Source: JAHZKN01 sp965250205
Lineage (GTDB): Bacteria; Pseudomonadota; Alphaproteobacteria; Rhizobiales; Hyphomicrobiaceae
NCBI GenBank assembly: GCA_965250205.1
Contig: CBDFNK010000018.1
Coordinates: forward strand, 169,260 to 233,259
Reading direction: 5' to 3'
DNA length: 64,000 nt
Both the position numbers and the translations under genes were made by a program. The notes below the pieces were generated by a model. That model saw only the letters and a program-made list of their open reading frames with translations. It had not been told where the DNA came from and searched no databases. This document shows, in pieces, positions 8,571 to 16,465 of this stretch; position 1 is the first letter of the stretch; the number at the start of each line of letters is the position of its first letter.

Positions 8571-8813
8571 TCAGACATCATCGTCATCGTCATCTTTAGC
8601 AAACGGCGCACCAACCGCCCAACCAATCGTCCACCCGACAATGAGGCCAACCAGATTTGTAGCCATAAAGCCCATTTGATTGACAGTTTCAGCGCTATCT
8701 GAACTTTCATAGTACTGCTGCAATGCCAGCCAGTTGGAAACCGGACCGCTCAAGAACTTCATCGCCAGAACCGTCGTGACAATCGCAAAACCCATTGCAA
8801 TCACATAACGCAT
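8571..8813 (-). CDS. Small membrane protein, unknown function
   Basis: 80 aa from the ATG at 8813, with AAGG about 10 bases upstream. Two hydrophobic segments can be seen (YVIAMGFAIVTTVLAMKFL and ATNLVGLIVGWTIGWAVGA), and the C-terminus ends in a run of Asp (KDDDDDDV). It begins 63 bases after the stop of the Tae4-like amidase and could share its transcript. No family recognised. A link to the amidase, for example protection from it, is only a guess from position. Confidence 0.65.
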   Translation of the reverse strand: MRYVIAMGFAIVTTVLAMKFLSGPVSNWLALQQYYESSDSAETVNQMGFMATNLVGLIVGWTIGWAVGAPFAKDDDDDDV

Positions 8814-8876
8814 TTTATGCTTGCCTTCCTGATAATCTCGAGCCTGCCGGTGGGCCAACGCGCATTCTGCAGAATT

Positions 8877-9425
8877 CTATTTAACTTCCCAGAACCAGAT
8901 TTCCCGTGCGCCCGCATAGTTCGAATAATAACCAAGCCAGGAAAACCATTCCATCAGCCATTTGGAAGATGAGCGATAGCCGTTCCAGATATCAATATGA
9001 TCACCTGTTGGTTGTCGACCTTGTTCCCCGGAACGATGCCAATAGTCCTGAATGAACATGATACCAGTACGCCCGAAAATCTTGGGATAAAAGTTCGCCA
9101 CTTCATCGCCCTTGAACGTTTCACGCGGGCCGACACCTGCGATACTGGCACGCTCAACAGCGCGGCCTAAAGCCGTGGCATTGATGAAGTGCATCTCAGA
9201 GCGGGGATGCACAGAACAATACGCGCACCCGGATATTTGCGATGGCTGCACACCGGCACGACGCAACGCGACACCCATGCGGATGGCACATTGATTGGCA
9301 AACACCGGATAGCCTTTTTTGACCGGCTTGCCTTCCAGGTTGACGATATCCTTGGGCGCGATACATGGCGTCGACAAACTTTCGTTGATCGGATGACCGC
9401 GCCATAGATCTTTGAATTCAATCAT
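8877..9425 (-). CDS. Tae4-like peptidoglycan amidase (T6SS effector family)
   Basis: 182 aa from an ATG with a strong GGAGGA site about 9 bases upstream. Tae4 proteins are NlpC/P60-like cysteine amidases that cut the D-Glu-mDAP bond in peptidoglycan stems. Family signs are the N-terminal F-K-D-L-W, the catalytic Cys46 in FANQCAIRMG, the catalytic His143 in GDHIDIWNG, and RTGIMFIQDYW just before it. There is no signal peptide, as expected for a T6SS cargo. No other T6SS gene and no recognisable Tai4 immunity gene lies in the window, so delivery is unexplained. An endogenous wall enzyme or a horizontally acquired toxin are the alternatives. Confidence 0.82.
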   Translation of the reverse strand: MIEFKDLWRGHPINESLSTPCIAPKDIVNLEGKPVKKGYPVFANQCAIRMGVALRRAGVQPSQISGCAYCSVHPRSEMHFINATALGRAVERASIAGVGPRETFKGDEVANFYPKIFGRTGIMFIQDYWHRSGEQGRQPTGDHIDIWNGYRSSSKWLMEWFSWLGYYSNYAGAREIWFWEVK

Positions 9426-9566
9426 CTTTGAAAATCCTCCAGCAAGGATACCCGGCACGCACCCGGCTACTCATTTTCATCTGCGATTATAGGCGGCTCC
9501 AGGCATCGTTACCAGCACCTTGGACGTTGAGCTGGGAGCCCAAAGAGCACCCTAAAGTGAACCTCC

Positions 9567-10880
9567 TCAGCCCTGTTTTTTCCGCCTTAAACCCTGCCAA
9601 TAGCTGAGGCGCTTACGTAGTTCACGCTCAAATCCACGTTCTGGGGGGTTATAGTATAAAGGCCGCTCCGCCATTTTATCGGGGAAATAATTTTGACCGG
9701 AAAAACCATCCTCAGTGTCGTGGTCATATTCGTAACCATCCCCAAAGCCTTGATCTTCCATCAACTGGGTTGGCGCGTTGAGGATGATCGCGGGCGGCGA
9801 CAGGCTGCCAGCGGATTTTGCGGCCTGCATGGCAGATTTATATGCGATGTAGGCGGCATTTGATTTCGGCGCTGTCGCCAAATAGATGGTGGCCTGGGCA
9901 AGCGCCAGTTCGCCTTCAGGAGATCCCAAGAATTCAAAACTGTCTTTTGCCGCGATGGCTTGACTTAACGCAGTTGGGTCGGCAAGGCCGATATCTTCAA
10001 CCGCCATACGCACCAAGCGGCGAGCAATAAACAAGCGGTTTTCACCACCATCCAGCATCCGGCACAACCAATACAAAGCCGCGTCAGGATCAGATCCGCG
10101 GACAGATTTATGCAACGCAGAAATTAGATTGTAGTGCCCGTCACGACCTTTGTCGTAAATTGGTGCGCGCCGCTGAACCAGTGTTGTTAAAGCAGCGCGA
10201 TCAAGATCTTTGCCACCTGCCTTGACGGTCGCGAACACTTCTTCAATCAGATTTATCATAGCGCGGCCATCGCCATCGGCCATGCCCTTCAACGCTTGTC
10301 GCGCATCTTCATCAAGGGGAAGAGTGCGACCCTCCTCTCGTGCCGCACGCGCAAAAATCAAATCAAGTGCCGCATCATCAAGACGATTGAGCATCAACAC
10401 TTGGCCACGCGAGAGGACAGCTGCGTTGAGTTCAAATGATGGGTTCTCTGTCGTGGCCCCAACTAACGTGATCGTGCCATCTTCCATATGCGGCAGGAAA
10501 CTATCCTGTTGTGAACGATTGAAGCGGTGGATCTCATCAATAAACAACAGTGTGCCTTGACCCTGTTCACGGCGGGCTTTGGCGCGATCAAAGGCCTTGC
10601 GTAAATCTTGGACACCCGAAAAGATCGCCGATAATTGTTCGAATTCGAGCGCAGTTTCATGGGCCAGTAGGCGCGCGATCGTTGTCTTGCCGCAACCAGG
10701 TGGTCCCCATAAAATAATGCTCGGCACGCGGCCTGCTTCAAGCATGCGTGTCAGCGTTCCATCTTTGCCAACAAGATGGTCTTGCCCCACCACCTCACCC
10801 AGCGTTTGCGGACGCAGGCGATCAGCCAGCGGACGGGGCGCGGTGCTTTCTAAGTTTGCAGCTTCGAAAAGGTTGCTCAT
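9567..10880 (-). CDS. rarA: RarA (MgsA) replication-associated AAA+ ATPase
   Basis: 437 aa, the usual length. RarA acts at stalled forks and with single-stranded DNA binding protein. AAA+ core: Walker A GPPGCGKTT, Walker B LLFIDEIHRFN, sensor 1 GATTENPSFE, then the helical lid (RALLYWL-type AALYWLCRML) and the C-terminal tetramerisation domain (NFFPDKM/NYFPDKMAERPLYYNP). The start lies behind a duplicated 13-bp segment and a tandem repeat at 10895-10966, so the promoter or leader is unusual. Confidence 0.95.
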   Translation of the reverse strand: MSNLFEAANLESTAPRPLADRLRPQTLGEVVGQDHLVGKDGTLTRMLEAGRVPSIILWGPPGCGKTTIARLLAHETALEFEQLSAIFSGVQDLRKAFDRAKARREQGQGTLLFIDEIHRFNRSQQDSFLPHMEDGTITLVGATTENPSFELNAAVLSRGQVLMLNRLDDAALDLIFARAAREEGRTLPLDEDARQALKGMADGDGRAMINLIEEVFATVKAGGKDLDRAALTTLVQRRAPIYDKGRDGHYNLISALHKSVRGSDPDAALYWLCRMLDGGENRLFIARRLVRMAVEDIGLADPTALSQAIAAKDSFEFLGSPEGELALAQATIYLATAPKSNAAYIAYKSAMQAAKSAGSLSPPAIILNAPTQLMEDQGFGDGYEYDHDTEDGFSGQNYFPDKMAERPLYYNPPERGFERELRKRLSYWQGLRRKKQG

Positions 10881-10894
10881 ATTGGTTGCTCATA

Positions 10895-10966
10895 GACGCC
10901 GAGATTGGGACGCCGAGATTGGGACGCCGAGATTGGGACGCCAAAGATCGGGACGCCAAAGATCGG
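10895..10966 (-). repeat. 14/15-bp tandem repeat in the rarA leader
   Basis: Three exact copies of gacgccgagattgg (10895-10908, 10909-10922, 10923-10936) are followed by two exact copies of the 15-bp variant gacgccaaagatcgg (10937-10951, 10952-10966). The array lies 15-86 bases upstream of the rarA start codon, where leader or promoter elements are expected. Confidence 0.9.
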
Positions 10967-11100
10967 GTGGTCATGTGGCGACCACATCCGGGCCTCGCAT
11001 ACCATGCATAGGCAATGACGGCGAGGCCCTCAGCGCGCGATCAACAGGCGAGCAGCCTTAAACGGCACACCTGGATCAAGGGGGCTGAGACGTGACCGTC

Positions 11101-11243
11101 TAGATCAACCTGCGAAAAGTTGGGTTCGACTTTGAGCAGATAAGTTGATCGCCAGTCATGAGAATGAGTCATGAGATAGAGCCATCAGATAGAGCGTCGA
11201 GCAAATAGCATCGCTGGCACGAGATAAAGGCTCGACGCTCTAG
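11101..11243 (-). repeat. CTAG repeat element, copy 2 (inverted)
   Basis: Same element in the opposite orientation. The conserved hairpin is at 11103-11150 (gatcaac...gttgatc), then three 13-bp units, then a strong outer inverted repeat (tagagcgtcgagc at 11191-11203 with gctcgacgctcta). This is the copy with the best-preserved outer stem. No plus-strand gene ends at its TAG end. Its other end lies 21 bases past the stop of the HtrA protease gene. Together with the rarA leader repeat it accounts for most of the gap 10881-11264. Confidence 0.85.
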
Positions 11244-11264
11244 ATTAGGCGTGCATGAAGCAGG

Positions 11265-12707
11265 CTATCCGGAAACACGCAAATGGAGGATTCGACCCTT
11301 CCGATTGACGCCAATATTCCAATATCGCCGCTTTTGATTCAGTGCTTGGCTCAGGTCTTCAAGGCCAGAAATTTTGCGACGGCCGACTTCAAAAATCACA
11401 TCACCCTTACGAAAGCGATATTGGGCTGCGATTGAACGGGGAAGGACTTTGAGGACTACGACCCCACGTTCATCTTCCAAATCCATCTCTTCTACAAAAC
11501 CACCTGTAATATTCGCCACCGTCAACCCATCAAGCGGGTGATCACCAAGTAACTCTTCGATATCAGAGGCCTGAGGTCCTGGCGCCGCGCGCAGGGCAAG
11601 GCTGAGTGTCTTTCGTTTGCCGCGACGTAAAACCTCGACAGGTGCGCTCTGACCAACACCAATCGTCGTCAAACGATAAAGAACACTACGTTCATCGCGG
11701 ACTTCAAAATTGCCAACGCGGGTGATCACATCACCCAACTCAAAGCCTGCTTGAACCGCAGGTCCGCCGTCGAACAAGCGAACAACATAAGCGCCTGAAA
11801 TGCGGTCAAGGCCAAGCGCATCGGCGACGTCTCGGGTCACAGATTCAAGCTTGGCTCCAAGCCAAGGCCGCTTAATCTTTTTGCCAGCAAGTGCACCATC
11901 TAAATAGACGCGGATCAAATTTGAAGGAATGGCAAAGCCAATGCCATGCGACCCCCCGGTCTTGGAAAAGATCATTGTGTTGATACCGATCACATCACCT
12001 TCAACATCAACCAACGCGCCGCCAGAGTTGCCAGGATTTATGGCGGCATCGGTTTGAATGAAGACTTGTTGATCCGAGCGGCCGACTCCAGTGCGTACAA
12101 GCGCTGACACAATGCCACTGGTCACCGTTTGACCAACACCAAACGGATTGCCGATTGCAAGGACGAGATCGCCAACTTCAAGTTCATCTGAATCACCAAG
12201 GCGTAGACTTGGAAACGTCTCGCCATTTGAATTGATCTTCAAAATAGCGATATCGGTTTTTTCATCTTGGGTGAGGATGGTGGCGTCAAACTCGCGTTGA
12301 TCTGAGAGCGCAACGCGGATTTCAGTTTTGCCACTGCTTTTTACAACATGGGTATTAGTGACGATGATACCTTCAGGGCTAACGATAACACCTGAACCGA
12401 GAGAATTTTGATAGCGCTCGGACGGGCGGCCTGCCCGATCACCGAAGAAGTGTCGAAAAAACGGATCGTTGGCAAAGGGTGAGCGGAAGGTGCGCACACG
12501 CTTGCGCACATAGACGTTCACAACAGCCGGTGCGGCGGTGCGTACAATTGGTGCAAATGACTGACGGATTGCTTCACGCGAGGTTGGTGCAACACGCTTT
12601 TGGGCTGCAGCCGGGGTCATCAAGGGTGCAGCAACCACAACTGCTGTCAGGCCCATGCCAACGACGACTAATGCACCTTTGCCCCACGCTGATGCGATAC
12701 CAATCAT
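11265..12707 (-). CDS. Periplasmic HtrA/Deg-type serine protease with two PDZ domains
   Basis: 480 aa from the ATG at 12707 (GGAG 10 bases upstream). An N-terminal hydrophobic signal segment (ALVVVGMGLTAVVVAAPLM...AAAQ) exports it. Trypsin-like domain: His in NTHVV, Asp in KTDIAIL, Ser in GNSGGAL, all present. Two PDZ domains follow (from about residue 275, RPWLGAKLESV; and about 380, LDGLTVANI). It should degrade or refold misfolded envelope proteins. A Deg gene next to rplQ and rarA is common in Alphaproteobacteria. Confidence 0.93.
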   Translation of the reverse strand: MIGIASAWGKGALVVVGMGLTAVVVAAPLMTPAAAQKRVAPTSREAIRQSFAPIVRTAAPAVVNVYVRKRVRTFRSPFANDPFFRHFFGDRAGRPSERYQNSLGSGVIVSPEGIIVTNTHVVKSSGKTEIRVALSDQREFDATILTQDEKTDIAILKINSNGETFPSLRLGDSDELEVGDLVLAIGNPFGVGQTVTSGIVSALVRTGVGRSDQQVFIQTDAAINPGNSGGALVDVEGDVIGINTMIFSKTGGSHGIGFAIPSNLIRVYLDGALAGKKIKRPWLGAKLESVTRDVADALGLDRISGAYVVRLFDGGPAVQAGFELGDVITRVGNFEVRDERSVLYRLTTIGVGQSAPVEVLRRGKRKTLSLALRAAPGPQASDIEELLGDHPLDGLTVANITGGFVEEMDLEDERGVVVLKVLPRSIAAQYRFRKGDVIFEVGRRKISGLEDLSQALNQKRRYWNIGVNRKGRILHLRVSG

Positions 12708-12812
12708 CTCATTCAATCTCCAAGATTCACTTGTCACCGGCCCTATCTACACAGGCCGAAGGCTCGCCACTGAGTGAAGCGATACTATGGCATGAACATG
12801 AACGCACGAAGC

Positions 12813-12851
12813 AAAAACCCTCGCAAGCGCTTGAGCACTGCGAGGGTTTTT
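12813..12851 (-). terminator. Terminator of the alpha operon (after rplQ)
   Basis: A 13-bp perfect stem (12813-12825 aaaaaccctcgca with 12839-12851 tgcgagggttttt) is flanked by T runs on both strands, so it can act in either direction. It lies 34 bases beyond the rplQ stop and marks the end of the long ribosomal cluster. Confidence 0.88.
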
Positions 12852-12885
12852 GAAGAACTTATAATGGTAGGGCTGCGCGCGAAGC

Positions 12886-13341
12886 CTATACGGCACCTGG
12901 AGGCGGTGGAACATCTGCGTTTTGTTCCTGCTCAGCCAGATATTCGGCATGGCGTGCGCGATCTTCAGCTCCCTTTACGCTTTCGTCCCGATCAACCAGC
13001 TCAATGACGGCACGCGGCGCGCTATCACCGTAACGAAAACCAGCTCTGAGAACACGCGTGTAGCCACCGTTGCGATCTTTGTAGCGATCAGCCAGCGTAT
13101 CAAACAGCTTTTTGACCATGTCGTCATCGCGCAGACGCGCAGCTGCGATACGGCGTGAATTCAAATCACCCTTTTTGGCAAGCGTAATGTACTTGTCCAT
13201 CACACGGCGCAAATCTTTCGCCTTGTGTAGTGTGGTGACGATTTGTTCGTGACGAATAAGAGCGGCAGCCATGTTGGAAAACATCGCCTGGCGGTGGCCA
13301 CTATCGCGGCTAAAGCGCCGTCCGGCCTTTCGGTGCATCAT
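12886..13341 (-). CDS. rplQ: 50S ribosomal protein L17
   Basis: 151 aa. L17 sits near the exit tunnel of the 50S subunit. Matches include MxHRKAGRRFSRDSGHRQAMFSNMAAALIRHEQI and the KDLRRVMDKYITLAKKG helix, with an acidic Pro-ending tail typical of longer alphaproteobacterial forms. It is separated from rpoA by 230 bp because a CTAG repeat lies between them, which is unusual. Confidence 0.97.
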   Translation of the reverse strand: MMHRKAGRRFSRDSGHRQAMFSNMAAALIRHEQIVTTLHKAKDLRRVMDKYITLAKKGDLNSRRIAAARLRDDDMVKKLFDTLADRYKDRNGGYTRVLRAGFRYGDSAPRAVIELVDRDESVKGAEDRARHAEYLAEQEQNADVPPPPGAV

Positions 13342-13444
13342 TGGTCTAACCCTTTCGTTGTTGAATGCGCCGTTCTGTGGCGACGCTTATGTGGCGCACG
13401 TTCGAGCGTGCTTAGTTCAAAAAAACTTATCGCGTTAAGAAGAC

Positions 13445-13573
13445 CTAGAGCGTCGCGCCTTTTCTCGTACCAGCGAAGCTGTTTGCTCAACGCTCTATCC
13501 CATGGCTCTATCTCAGATTTGGCGATCAACTTATCTGCTCAAAGTCGAACCCAACTTTTGGCAGGTTGATCTA
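13445..13573 (+). repeat. CTAG repeat element, copy 3 (between rpoA and rplQ)
   Basis: It begins ctagagcgtc and ends gatcta(g). It has two 13-bp units and the conserved hairpin (gatcaac...gttgatc, 13524-13571) with one change in an unpaired base. The final 'cta' is the rpoA stop codon on the minus strand. The element sits inside the ribosomal supercluster, so rplQ must be reached by read-through or a separate promoter. Confidence 0.88.
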
Positions 13574-14599
13574 GTACTGGTCCTCAAAGCGCTTGGCCAA
13601 CTCTTCAATGTTGTCGGGCGGCCAATTTGGTACTTCCATGCCAAGGTGCAGACCCATTCCGGCCAGCACTTCTTTGATCTCGTTGAGTGACTTGCGCCCG
13701 AAGTTTGGCGTTCTCAACATTTCAGACTCTGTCTTCTGAATGAGATCACCAATGTAAACGATGTTGTCGTTCTTGAGGCAGTTGGCCGAGCGCACAGAGA
13801 GCTCCAGCTCGTCGACTTTTTTAAGCAATGCCGCATTGAAGGAAAGCTCGGGGTGTTCCTGCTCTTCTTCAGGTTTCTTCGGCTCTTCAAAGTTAATGAA
13901 GACAGCGAGTTGATCTTGCAGAATGCGGGCGGCCAGCGCGACGGAATCTTCAGCCGTGATTGAGCCGTCGGTTTCAACCGTCATTGTCAGCTTGTCATAG
14001 TCAAGGATCTGACCCTCACGCGTGTTCTCAACTTTGTAAGATACCTTCTTAACTGGCGAATAGAGGCAATCAATGGGGATCATTCCAATCGGTGCATCTT
14101 CTGCACGGTTGCGGTCTGCTGCAACGTAACCCTTGCCCATGTCAGCTGTGAATTCAACGCGGATAGACGCGCCTTGATCCAAGTGGCAGAGCACATGCTC
14201 AGGGTTGAGGATTTCAACTTCAGAGCCGCACTCGATGTCGCCTGCTGTTACCGGGCCCGCGCCTTCTTTCTTGAGCACCATACGCTTGGTGCCTTCCGAG
14301 TGAATGCGGATCGCGATCTCTTTGATGTTGAGAATAATGTTGGTGACATCTTCTCTGACACCTGGGATCGAAGAAAACTCGTGCAGCACACCGTCAATTT
14401 GAACGGTCTTAATGGCGGCGCCTTGCAGAGATGACAGCAAAACGCGGCGAAGCGCATTGCCAAGTGTCATACCAAAACCGCGCTCAAGCGGTTCGGCGAC
14501 AACAGTTGCAACACGACGCGCGTCGCGCCCTGATGCAATATCAAGCTTGGATGGCTTGATTAGGTCTTGCCAGTTTTTTTGAAGAACGTTGTTTGTCAC
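13571..14599 (-). CDS. rpoA: RNA polymerase alpha subunit
   Basis: 342 aa. The GTG at 14599 with GAGG 6 bases upstream was chosen because the protein then starts close to the conserved 'LQKNWQDLIKP'; an upstream ATG would add 17 atypical residues. N-terminal dimerisation domain (ERGFGMTLGNALRRVLLSSLQGAA), linker and C-terminal domain (ELSVRSANCLKNDNI, GRKSLNEIKEVLAGMGLHLGM) are complete. The C-terminus FEDQY is normal and its TAG stop coincides with the CTAG repeat boundary. Confidence 0.97.
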   Translation of the reverse strand: MTNNVLQKNWQDLIKPSKLDIASGRDARRVATVVAEPLERGFGMTLGNALRRVLLSSLQGAAIKTVQIDGVLHEFSSIPGVREDVTNIILNIKEIAIRIHSEGTKRMVLKKEGAGPVTAGDIECGSEVEILNPEHVLCHLDQGASIRVEFTADMGKGYVAADRNRAEDAPIGMIPIDCLYSPVKKVSYKVENTREGQILDYDKLTMTVETDGSITAEDSVALAARILQDQLAVFINFEEPKKPEEEQEHPELSFNAALLKKVDELELSVRSANCLKNDNIVYIGDLIQKTESEMLRTPNFGRKSLNEIKEVLAGMGLHLGMEVPNWPPDNIEELAKRFEDQY

Positions 14600-14728
14600 G
14601 CTGTGCCTCGTCTCATTTTGCCCGCTAGCGCCTGGTGTTTGGCGCCCCATGGCTCGTTCAGAGCCGTATTCAAATGTTGGTCAGTTGCAGATAAATCGTC
14701 ATCGCACCAACAAGCCAACGAAGCGTCG

Positions 14729-15124
14729 CTAAACCCGGCGGCGCTTTCTTGGCCGACACCCGTTATGTGGGATCGGCGTAACATCTCGAATGCTGGTGAT
14801 TTGGAAGCCAACAGCCTGCAACGCACGCAGCGCGCTTTCGCGGCCAGAACCTGGGCCGCATACTTCCACTTCCAAAATTTTCATGCCGTGCTCTTGCGCT
14901 TTCTTACCGGCGTCTTCAGCAGCCATCTGAGCAGCAAACGGCGTTGATTTACGTGAGCCTTTAAAACCCATCACACCTGCAGATGACCAGGCCAGCGCAT
15001 TACCCTGCGCATCCGTAATTGTGATCATCGTGTTGTTGAACGTTGCATTGACGTGCGCAATGCCTGACGTGATATTTTTCTTTTCACGCCGACGGGCACG
15101 GCCTCGGTTTGCATCTTTGGCCAT
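14729..15124 (-). CDS. rpsK: 30S ribosomal protein S11
   Basis: 131 aa from the ATG at 15124, with GGAG 9 bases upstream. S11 lines the platform near the E site. Matches: GIAHVNATFNNTMITITDAQGN, SAGVMGFKGSRKSTPFAAQ and the C-terminal DVTPIPHNGCRPRKRRRV. Confidence 0.98.
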   Translation of the reverse strand: MAKDANRGRARRREKKNITSGIAHVNATFNNTMITITDAQGNALAWSSAGVMGFKGSRKSTPFAAQMAAEDAGKKAQEHGMKILEVEVCGPGSGRESALRALQAVGFQITSIRDVTPIPHNGCRPRKRRRV

Positions 15125-15225
15125 TCTCAAAAACTCCTAAACCCTGTCGGCTGGAAGCAGGGCGTTTGTTCAAAGTCTGTAGTCCGCCAGATCCGCACAC
15201 ATGACGGTTGGCATAAATCTTAAAG

Positions 15226-15597
15226 TTAGGCTTTCTTCTTGCCTGCAATCGCTTTTGCCGGACCCTTACGCGTGCGCGCGTTGGTGTGGGTGCGCTGACC
15301 GCGTACGGGCAACCCTTTGCGGTGGCGCAAACCACGATAGCAACCCAGATCCATCAGACGCTTGATGTTCATTGCTGTGTCACGGCGCAGATCACCTTCA
15401 ACCTTGTAATCCCGGTCAATGGTCTCGCGCACTTGAAGCACTTCGGCGTCAGACAATTCATTGACGCGGCGTTCACGCGGAACGCCAACTTTTTCGCAAA
15501 TTTCTTTCGCGAATTTCGGGCCGATCCCATGGATGTATTGAAGCGCAATTTCTACACGCTTCTGGGTCGGAATATTCACACCTGCAATACGGGCCAC
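15226..15597 (-). CDS. rpsM: 30S ribosomal protein S13
   Basis: 123 aa, GTG start with GGAG 6 bases upstream. Matches: ARIAGVNIPTQKRVEIALQYIHGIG and the basic tail GLRHRKGLPVRGQRTHTNARTRKG, which contacts P-site tRNA and the A-site finger. Confidence 0.98.
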   Translation of the reverse strand: MARIAGVNIPTQKRVEIALQYIHGIGPKFAKEICEKVGVPRERRVNELSDAEVLQVRETIDRDYKVEGDLRRDTAMNIKRLMDLGCYRGLRHRKGLPVRGQRTHTNARTRKGPAKAIAGKKKA

Positions 15598-15805
15598 GTC
15601 TGTCTCCTCGCGCCTATGTCAGCTTTAAGCCTGGACCGGTGTCCCGGGCTTCACGATCCGTTCCGTTCTCCACGAGCCAATGCGCGACAGTCCTGCCCTC
15701 CAAAGTGGTGATCCACTGTGGAGCGGCACTATCGCGAGCGCATTTTGAAAACGCCCTTGTTTAGCCCGCCTATGTATCTCCGTCAACCTCATGATGTATA
15801 AGGAT

Positions 15806-16465
15806 TTAAGCCTTTTGAATTTCGTCTAAAACAGCGCCAATCTGGCTCGAAACGCCGTCAATCGAGGCCATGCCATCAACGGCCCTGAGCTTATTCTTCG
15901 CAAAGTAGTAGCCAATCAGAGGCGCCGTCTCGCGGTAATACGCCATCAGGCGGCTTTTGACCGTTTCTTCGTTGTCGTCGGCCCGGCGCGTAAAGTCACT
16001 TTTGCCGCACTTGTCGCAGACGCCTTCTGTTTTGGGCTGTTGGAATGCATCGTGGTAGCCAGCGCCACAATTAGAGCAGCTGAAGCGGCCGACAATGCGT
16101 TCCACCATGGCGCTGTCATCAACCTTCATTTCGATAACGGCATCCATGGTTTTCCCGTTGTCCTGCAGAAGCGTGTCGAGGCCGACCGCTTGAGCCAGTG
16201 TGCGCGGAAAGCCATCAAGGATAAAACCATTAGCGCAATCAGGTTCTTTGATCCGATCCGCAATGATGCCGATCACGATATCATCAGAAACGAGGCCACC
16301 AGCTTCCATCACCGCTTTGGCTTTCAAACCGATCGCGCTACCGGCTTTGACAGCGGCGCGCAGCATCTCACCTGTTGAAAGCTGAACCAAGCCTTGGGCA
16401 TCAGCCAGCTTTTGAGACTGCGTGCCTTTGCCAGCCCCTGGCGGCCCAAGAAGAATTAGGTTCAT
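15806..16465 (-). CDS. adk: Adenylate kinase, zinc-binding long form
   Basis: 219 aa. It interconverts ATP + AMP and 2 ADP. P-loop GPPGAGKGTQ at the N-terminus; AMP-site STGEMLR and DGFPRTLAQ. The LID domain carries a four-Cys zinc site (CSNC...CDKC) in place of the usual His/Ser/Asp/Thr set. Its ATG overlaps the secY stop (ATGA), so translation is likely coupled. Confidence 0.97.
   Translation of the reverse strand: MNLILLGPPGAGKGTQSQKLADAQGLVQLSTGEMLRAAVKAGSAIGLKAKAVMEAGGLVSDDIVIGIIADRIKEPDCANGFILDGFPRTLAQAVGLDTLLQDNGKTMDAVIEMKVDDSAMVERIVGRFSCSNCGAGYHDAFQQPKTEGVCDKCGKSDFTRRADDNEETVKSRLMAYYRETAPLIGYYFAKNKLRAVDGMASIDGVSSQIGAVLDEIQKA

Noticed and set aside
11041..11103. A plus-strand gene ending at the TAG of repeat copy 2
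   Set aside because: The frame leading to this TAG is closed by nearby stops (about 11059 and 11083), so this copy does not terminate a gene.
14600..14650. Upstream ATG for rpoA adding 17 residues
   Set aside because: The extension is not conserved in RpoA, and the GTG at 14599 has a well-placed GAGG.
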